A DNA stretch of 64,000 bases from contig JAYGXS010000009.1 of the NCBI GenBank assembly GCA_036362985.1, forward strand, positions 9,063,590-9,127,589, written 5' to 3'. The DNA is from Ligula intestinalis. Taxonomy: Eukaryota; Platyhelminthes; Cestoda; Diphyllobothriidea; Diphyllobothriidae. The notes beneath the pieces are model-generated. The model saw nothing but the letters and a program-made list of their open reading frames with translations. It did no database searches and was not told where the DNA came from. Of the stretch, positions 1 to 7,600 are shown one piece after another (positions within the stretch are counted from its first letter, which is position 1; every line of letters starts with the position of its first letter). Position numbers and translations under genes: made by a program.

Positions 1-838
1 ATCTCGCAGTCCTAACGTTTGCCGGTAATATATTGATTACTTAAAGGGTAGTTTACTGGCATAACCACAGTCACTATAAAACACAGAATTCTGCAAAACG
101 GAATCGCTGGTGAAAGAGATTTTGCGGGTCAAGCACAACAGAGAGCATTACGGAACATTTACAAAATGTTGCGTACAAAAGTAGGCAAAAGCAGATTAAT
201 TTGTTATTATAAATGAATATATCCAAAGGAACAGCACGCTTTGATTGAAAAATAAACAAAAAGCCTTTTGCAACAATTTGAACTCGAATTGAATCCGAAG
301 GTTCAAAAAATCGACGCGAAACGAGTTCGACCTTTGTCAATTTTTTTCGCACGCAAATCGGATTCGAAAATGTGAAACTCATTTTTCCACCGAACAGCGA
401 GTCTCATACGCCCTGAATGAAGCCTTCTTTACAAAACCCTAGTGGTAAGGGGACTTTTAGTAAACCGTGAATAGTGTTTATAATATATTATGAACATAAA
501 ATGCAATAAAAACCTCCCGATGCAATTATAGAAAACTACGTTTTTGTTTTCGCACAAATCTGTCTTAATGTCACTAAAAATTTCCGTTGGGGATGCAATA
601 TAGTATATGGATGGACTGTGTCGAACTTAGGTGGTGCATGAAACAGCCGATGCCAAAGTAGTAAAACAAACATGTTTACTACCACAAAACGAGTAGGCAG
701 ATATGCAGAGTAAAAATGGGGTCGATGGTTCCACAAAGCTCTTCTTACCGTCTGTTGATTTCGTCAGTTCACTTACTACCGCCCTGCTTCTTCTTCTTCT
801 CCTTCTTCTTCTCCTCAAAAATGTTCGATGATCCATAG
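1..838. other. AT-rich stretch left of the first visible DNAAF3 exon
   Basis: No exon or mobile-element protein was recognised here. The only open frames are short and low in complexity. Because the DNAAF3 exon at 839 is internal, this is most likely part of the preceding intron. A pyrimidine-rich tract at about 786-815, (CTT)n-like, lies shortly upstream of the splice acceptor AG at 837-838 and probably serves as its polypyrimidine tract. Confidence 0.5.
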
Positions 839-1691
839 GTCAAAACAATGGAGAGTCGTGAGTATGGAAGATGGCGAAGGTCCGGTGTGGCCTTTACACC
901 CAGACAGGCTTCCTACCTCGCCTGTAACCGCACTCTGGCCTCGGGGCGTTTATTCTCCAGCGCCTCTGGCGACCGCAATGCCCGGATTGGCTACTGGGGT
1001 GATATCATCTGCTCGCCGTATCTGGCCTTCGGCACAGACACTAGTCAGTGTCCCGAGTTGGGACGCTTTACGCACGGAGTGAAACTGTGGGGTGCGGCTC
1101 TGATCTCTGAGGTCAATCTACGTCGTCTGTTGTGGCAAGTCGTGTATGGCAAACCCTGTCCTCGATCTATTGCCAGCGCGCCCTACTCCGGCACCGCGGA
1201 TGCAAATGACCGGACGGCCAAGGCGGCGACGGCGGGTGAGGGCTGCGAAACCATCGAGGAGGGAGAGGAGGAGGAGGAGGAGGAGGAGGAGGAAGAGGAG
1301 AAAGAGGATAACGTGGTGGTAGAGGAGATAACGGAAGAGAATCATCATCTGGACAAGGAACAGCCAGCAGATGGCAACACAGAGAGGGCAGATCCCAGCC
1401 GGAAAGGGGATGCCGACGTAGTGGAGTCGGGCAGTGAAGGAGGGCAGTCAGCTGGGTGCTCCAGTTCGACAAACAATTCCCCAGGCACTTCAGAAGAGGC
1501 GACTTCTAGTCCGACGTCCCCACAAAAAAATGAAAACGCCGCAAAAAACCCCAACGCGGTTGACACTGGGGGCTCGGACGAGCCCACCAAAGTTGGCCAC
1601 CTCGAGGAAGACGTATCTCCTGCTAAGACGATCGGACTGCCAGCTTCTCAGAAGACTTCCACGGAGGTCAACAGTGAAGCGGCTTTAGAAG
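839..1691 (+). CDS. DNAAF3: DNAAF3 internal exon with Glu-rich linker
   Basis: The acceptor AG is at 837-838 and the donor AAG|GTGAGT follows 1691, leaving phase 1. The first codons read VKTMESREYGRW; the V falls where vertebrate DNAAF3 also reads through, so the ATG at 848 is internal and not the start. Codons from about 866 to 1120 carry the conserved domain (SGVAF, NRTLASGRL, GYWGDI, SPYLAFG). From about 1230 the sequence becomes a low-complexity acidic linker with a near-continuous Glu run coded by (GGA/GAG)n at 1258-1300, then Ser/Thr-rich sequence. The linker corresponds to a poorly conserved region in vertebrates and looks expanded here. Confidence 0.9.
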
Positions 1692-4600
1692 GTGAGTCGG
1701 AAGACATTTAAATTGTAGCTTTCAAATTTCCCTAGATATTCGTGGGTTTACAAGCGCAGACCGAAATATAATATTCGACCGAAGCCTATCAACCACCGAC
1801 CGCGTAATCTTTATAAGCTACTAACAGGCAGCCATTCACATAATTGATACGCTCATTGTTATGATCCACACTTGGTACTTGTACTCAAACCAACTATGAG
1901 CTTGTTATAACCAAAGCCAGCACGGTAAATGTGGGGAAGGCAATCGACCATACAGAACGCTGTATTAACACTTAGCAAGTCATTCGCACAGAAAGGCTGC
2001 GTATATTTATTGATCCGCTTTTTGGAAGAGCAAAAGCGATATAGATTAATCAGTTCTGCTGAGAGATAAATAGCTCCGGTGCGCGGTCTTATAGCAGCAG
2101 CGTGGCAGCTGCGCTCGGGGGCCTTTCTGTGCAATTACTCTTTGTGCGAATGGAAGCATTCCCGACAATTATTTACTACACTGGTAATACAGGTGCGAGC
2201 TTAAAAACCAAGTCTGTATCTTATCCACGATGCATGACACAGCTGTATGTGGATCAGTTGGTGGACTCACTTATGAGCCGAACCCCTCGCAGCTGTGTCG
2301 TGTAGCGAGAAAATGCCGGCGAGACAAACGTCTGGGCTTTTTGCTAGTGCTGTCATCATGGTAAACATCTACATAAGAAGCACGTAATTAATGACTTAAT
2401 GCAACGGATAAGCAGAACAGTGCCTGACGCGCACAACACATGCGTCTTATAACTGCAGAGTTTATGTCACTAATAATAATCGAAGGGCCTGTTATGAGCC
2501 GTGCCTGGTACTTGGAATTAGCGTGACGTCTGAGCTAGCCCAGTCGTTGTCCCAAACGTCCAAGAGGGAGTAACAGAAGTCAGTCAGCCAAGAGGAGGAG
2601 GAGTGTATTCACACAGTGCAAGCCAAACAAGTTGTTGCCAGTCAGTTTTACAAAATTTACAACAGGCGTATACGGCAGGATTTATTGATATCAATAAATT
2701 TCGTGACAGCTTCTCAGCTACATCTTGTCGCTGCATGATGATTATAACGAAGAGAACATTAAACGGTTTAAAATTTTCACAGAATGAATAGCATAAGAGC
2801 AAGCAACGTGGTTCAGTTTAAATAATAGTCAATAAAGGACATTGCATTATGCCAACGTATAGGAAGGAAAATCACTTGGGGATTAAAATCAAGTGACCAA
2901 TTACAATGGTAATTAGAGGTTGACCACATGGTCAAGCTGCTTGCATAGGTCGGGTTTTTTTCTGCCTTATGTAGGCAGCTTCCAAATAGCGTAGGTTTCG
3001 ATTTGTTCGAAACCGAACAAGCACTCTAAACGCTGTTTTGACGTCGACAGAATGACTGCAGTCTAGTGGTTACTTGGTAATAGAGGACTTGGGTACTCTG
3101 TCTTCTTGCTTAACAAGCCAGTTGGGCAGGTGCTTAGCGGCCCTGGCTGCCAGTTGCCTTTGCGTACGCCCAATGTGCTTGCATACACAAGTACATGCGA
3201 ATTCGTACACATAATTTGAGGTGGCGTGCACTAGCAAGGCATCCTTTGCCAGTTTTACTGAAATGATTTTAGTTGAACTCGAGAAGACGAGCTTTGCTGC
3301 GTGGTAGATCCTTCCTATAGCACAACGCAACCGTCGCTTGATTGTATTAGAAATATCATCACCTTTAAAAAGTAAGGATATATAGACGGACCTTTTCGGA
3401 ACTGACTGTTCCAACAGTTGTGGCCTTAGTGAATTGCTATACTTTTGAATAAAGCGTACAGGAAAGCCACAGTTGAGTAGGGCTGACTTGATGCGGGAAA
3501 GCTTTGCAGGTAGGGCCACACTAAAGAAAATGTTCCTTGCTCGTTGAGAGGGGATATGTACTAGATTTCACTTCCACTGAATTGGCGCAAAACTCATGAA
3601 ATGTAGGTTTTGCCCTTTTCAGGTATTTTTTGTGGAAAACCGAGCTCCCTATGGAACCAGAGAAAAAATGCAGCTGAGAAGTTTTCACGAAATTTATTGA
3701 TTTCAATTAATCCTGCCATATACGCCTGTTCTAAATTTGTATCGAGGAGCAAATGCTTGATATCTTACAAAAGGCTGCGGGGTATTTATTCAGTCCACTT
3801 CATGAGCAGGCCTCAGCTAAAGGGGAACCAATCAGCTATGACGAAAAATCGATAGACACGGCGCGCTCTCGTGACAGCTGCGAGGAGTTGCACTCGGAGG
3901 CCTTTCTATAAGATGAGAAATCGTGGGAATCGGCGCATTCCCAACGGCCCAAAATAAATTATGACCATCGGACTATCTTTTCTCCTAGCGCGTATACTTC
4001 ATTTGTGTACTCTGATTAATCAAGAGGGCACTGGCGCATGGGGGATCAAAGGGCGGCGAAAGCCACTGAGATATTTCCCAAAATAACTGAAAAAAACTTT
4101 TTTTCTGGGCATCGGAAAACCGTAGGTGCCTGCATAGAAGAGGGGGGACGTAAGTGTTAACACATAAAATTCCCTTTCGTTATTGAAGGCAATGCGAGCG
4201 ATTCCACAAACCCACTTGTAATTCTTGTATGGGTCGATCTGCTACATCACAGTTTAGAAAGCCACCGTCAACCATCATTTCGGATGCAAACCAAGGTCAC
4301 TGCTGAGGCTATATGACACGCGTGGGACAAAGCCTAAGAGCTTGCAACCAACTACCCGGTCAACACTCATATCCTTAGCATCATCGTTTATGAATTAGGA
4401 AAAAGGGTTGTCGAGCGCCGGATCAGTTTGTTTATTGTTCTGAGCTTTTGGGCACTTGCGGGAGTCCATCATCAGAATAAAAAGCGTCCACGAAAAATAG
4501 GCAACAGTTATAGGGGGCAGGAACCAATCAACCGTTATAGAGAGGAAGGGAGGGGAGGGAAAGGGGTGGGAACGCAACATCAGGCAACTGATGTTGCCCG

Positions 4601-7600
4601 CTATCTCCACGACCAATTCATGTGTAATGCTTATCCGAAAGCATTTTAAACCGAAGCCTAGGCGTACGGTCGCGGAGGACGCAAAAAGAACCACCGAGGA
4701 TACGGCACGCTCTGCCATACATCAAGGACGTCTCCGAATCGAATGAGCGTATCGCTGCGGACCTAGGCGTTGGAATTGCACACCGACCCAAGGCTACCAT
4801 GCGCAACCGGGTAATGAAAATAAAAGACCGGTTGAATCCCAATCAAAAATACGGGTAGTGTATCGCATCCAGTGCTTAAGCTGTCCTTGTAACTATACAG
4901 AGCAAATTGAACGCATGCTCGGTTCGCGTGTATGCAAACATAAGCTGGCTGCTAGACGGGGTGACGCAATATTGCAAGTGGCGGCTCACACCTACGAGAC
5001 GGGCCACGAGTTTAACTTCGCAGCTGCGAAGATAACTAATCACACTGGCAGCAAGACAGGCCGAGAATTGATTGAGGCTTGGACCTCAGATGAGAATTCA
5101 GTCAATCGATCTGGCGCTGGCATGCATCACTTTCCGCAGGCGTATTCGCACGGCCAACACGGCCGACGCGTTCCCTCCCCCTCCCACCCGTATAACAGTT
5201 GATTGGTTCCTGCCCCCTATATATGTTGCTTGTTTTCGTCGACGCTTTTATCTCTGATAATGGACTCCCGCCAGAGCCCGGAAGCTCAGAAGAATAAACA
5301 AATTGATTTGGAGCTCGACAGCCTTTCTTCCTGATTCATGCAAATACCTGGAAGGTGAACGTTTTCATTCATTCATTATCATCTATCGTTGCAGTCACGA
5401 GGAACCTGTGCGAACAATTCGAGGTGCACTTCCTACCGACAAACAGTTTTCCCGAGCTGTCCGTTCGCATGGCTTCGCACTTTTCTGAACCAGCACAGAA
5501 GATCTCTCTGATCTACATATCCTGCAGCATGTTGCATCTGTTGGCAAGTCCGGATTTAAAGCCGCCAAAGGAAGAGGTTAGCCCTACTCAGTCCGACGCG
5601 CCTGACGGAGAATTCCACAATGCCGGTCTTCTGGGTATCACGACTCCGCACTGCCAGCTCATCATTGAATCCGTTTTGTAAGTGTACTGTACGGTTATTT
5701 TTGTATATTGCCGCAAAACCTAAATTAAGTAAGTTATGGTACTGAACTACAGTAAGTACCGATTATTTTCTCAGTTCAACACATCGCAAAATCGTACAGC
5801 CAATGAGTTTGCGTCGTTAGTCAAACGGCTAAAGCCCGCGAAATCGGATACACCTTCCAAGCGTGTGAGAAAGCAGCACTTTTTAAAGATCTGCCTCACT
5901 AGGCAAGTCAAATTTAATTTCTGACGGCTCGACTCCATACATATCATCGGCTACACTAGAGTTGGGCCACTCCTAACTGATGATGGCCAATAAGCCAGAA
6001 ATAAATAGTATAACATTTTAAAAAATGTGTTACTGACACTTAACTAGTAACATATCAATTAGTAGCCTTGCCAAAACAAAAATCGGTTGGCCGGAATTCG
6101 CAGGCTTATTTGCTGTGTCAACTAGTCCTTACCAGACCCAAGTTATATATATATATATGGAGTGGAACCGACAAAGACAAGGGAGACGGGAATGGCCATT
6201 TCTGGCTTGTTAGCCGTCATCAGCCAGTCATACCCAATCTCAGGGGTCGGAACCCCGAGATTCGAACCCGGGACCTTTGGTCATTGGGTTTACCACCCTA
6301 CCTCGGCACCACGGGCTCGTTGCTTTGTCGGTTGTGATCGGGGATATGATGGAACAAAGGTGCTCATCCGATCTATCTGGTAAGGGCACATACTTGTCCC
6401 GGAAGTGCCTTGAGGCTCGTACTTGAGCGATATCAGGCTTGTCGCTTAGCGACCTCAGAATATGATGGAGTGGATCCGGCAAAGACAAGGGAGACCGGAA
6501 TGGCCATTTCTGGCTTGTTAGCCGTCATCAGCCAATCATACCCAATCTCAGGGGTCGGAACCCCCGAGATTCGAACCCGGGACCTTTGGTCATTGGGTTT
6601 ACCACCCTACCTCGGCACCTGTCTCCCTTGTGTTTGTTGGTCATGTCCTTCTGCCAAGATCCTTAGTCGTCTGGCGGTGTATGCTCAAGTGAGGGCTCTA
6701 ATGGCACCATGGACAGACTATTGTGTCCTTTAGCAGAGCGGTGCACGCGCATCTGTTACTGTATATCCCCGATCTAATACCGGCAATAAACGAGCTCGTA
6801 GGTCAATGGTTAAGGCGTTTGACTCCGATTAGAGAGGTCGCGAGTTCGAGGCTCGGGTGTGAGACTGATTGGGTCTGAGCATGAGTAGCTGACGACGACT
6901 TATAAGCCAGAAATAGCCATCTAGTCTCCCTTGTCTTTGTCAGTAATGCCCTTCCGCATTATGTATATAATATAATATAAGCGTAAGACCGGATAGTATT
7001 TGCAAACTTTTATAACATTGGTTTGGATTTATAAGGGTGCAGCTAAAATGTACGAATCAAGTTTTGTAATCCTTTAACAGGCATTTAGCTATTCTTTGTG
7101 AGTGGCATGATGAGCACGTAGCCGAAAGCTGGCATCTTGGTTGAATGAAATGCGTCTTGGGCTTCTGCTGGACTTGGGTTGCATGACTTTAACTAATATC
7201 TCATGGCCTGCCTCACTGGCTGTACACTGAATAACTGCAAGTAATGCAGCTCTATCGCAATGACTGAAGTTAGATGGGAGTAAACCCTAGCCGCTGCGAT
7301 CTTCAGGCCCGGTTCCGCGGAGAGACCCTATTTGCACAAACGTGGCGGATAATTTTCACCAATGAACGTGTGGCATGACCATTCAATATATTGACGGGCG
7401 TTTTAATGATTCTATGTTTTCGTGAAGAGCTTCCAAAACTGGAAGAAAACACAGCCAAAGCTTCATTTAATTTATTGCACATGTAAATTGAAGGTGTGCG
7501 CGGCGCTTCGCGGCGCGGACTGTACTAAAATATCTCCAGATTGGTACTTTGGACCACAGGTAAGTTGACGTAGATGACCTCCTAACCACCATTTCCTTTG

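Larger units (their letters stand above)
1692..5394 (+). other. DNAAF3 intron (3.7 kb) filled with PLE sequence
   Basis: The intron runs from donor GTGAGT to acceptor ...TTGCAG. It holds a minus-strand PLE end with its long 3' region (1742-3519), copies of a short R1 repeat and a plus-strand PLE fragment with inverted flanks (4395-5330). The right PLE flank ends only about 60 bp before the acceptor at 5394. About 3750-4390 shows no recognisable feature. Confidence 0.75.

Noticed and set aside
42..836. Several minus-strand open frames near the left edge
   Set aside because: They are low in complexity, overlap a simple CTT/GAA repeat and show no homology or splice context.
848..1711. Independent single-exon gene starting at the ATG at 848
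   Set aside because: The frame continues DNAAF3 homology upstream of the ATG to a splice acceptor, and at its end it runs past a perfect GTGAGT donor at 1692.
5753..5924. Alternative DNAAF3 terminal exon (acceptor AG at 5752, frame to 5924, followed by AATAAA at 6000)
   Set aside because: Its phase fits and it looked plausible, but the exon at 8161-8242 aligns with the family without gaps (YIVDLRPNQVEAYV), so the 75-bp-intron alternative is a coincidence. The AATAAA belongs to a SINE-tail-like stretch.
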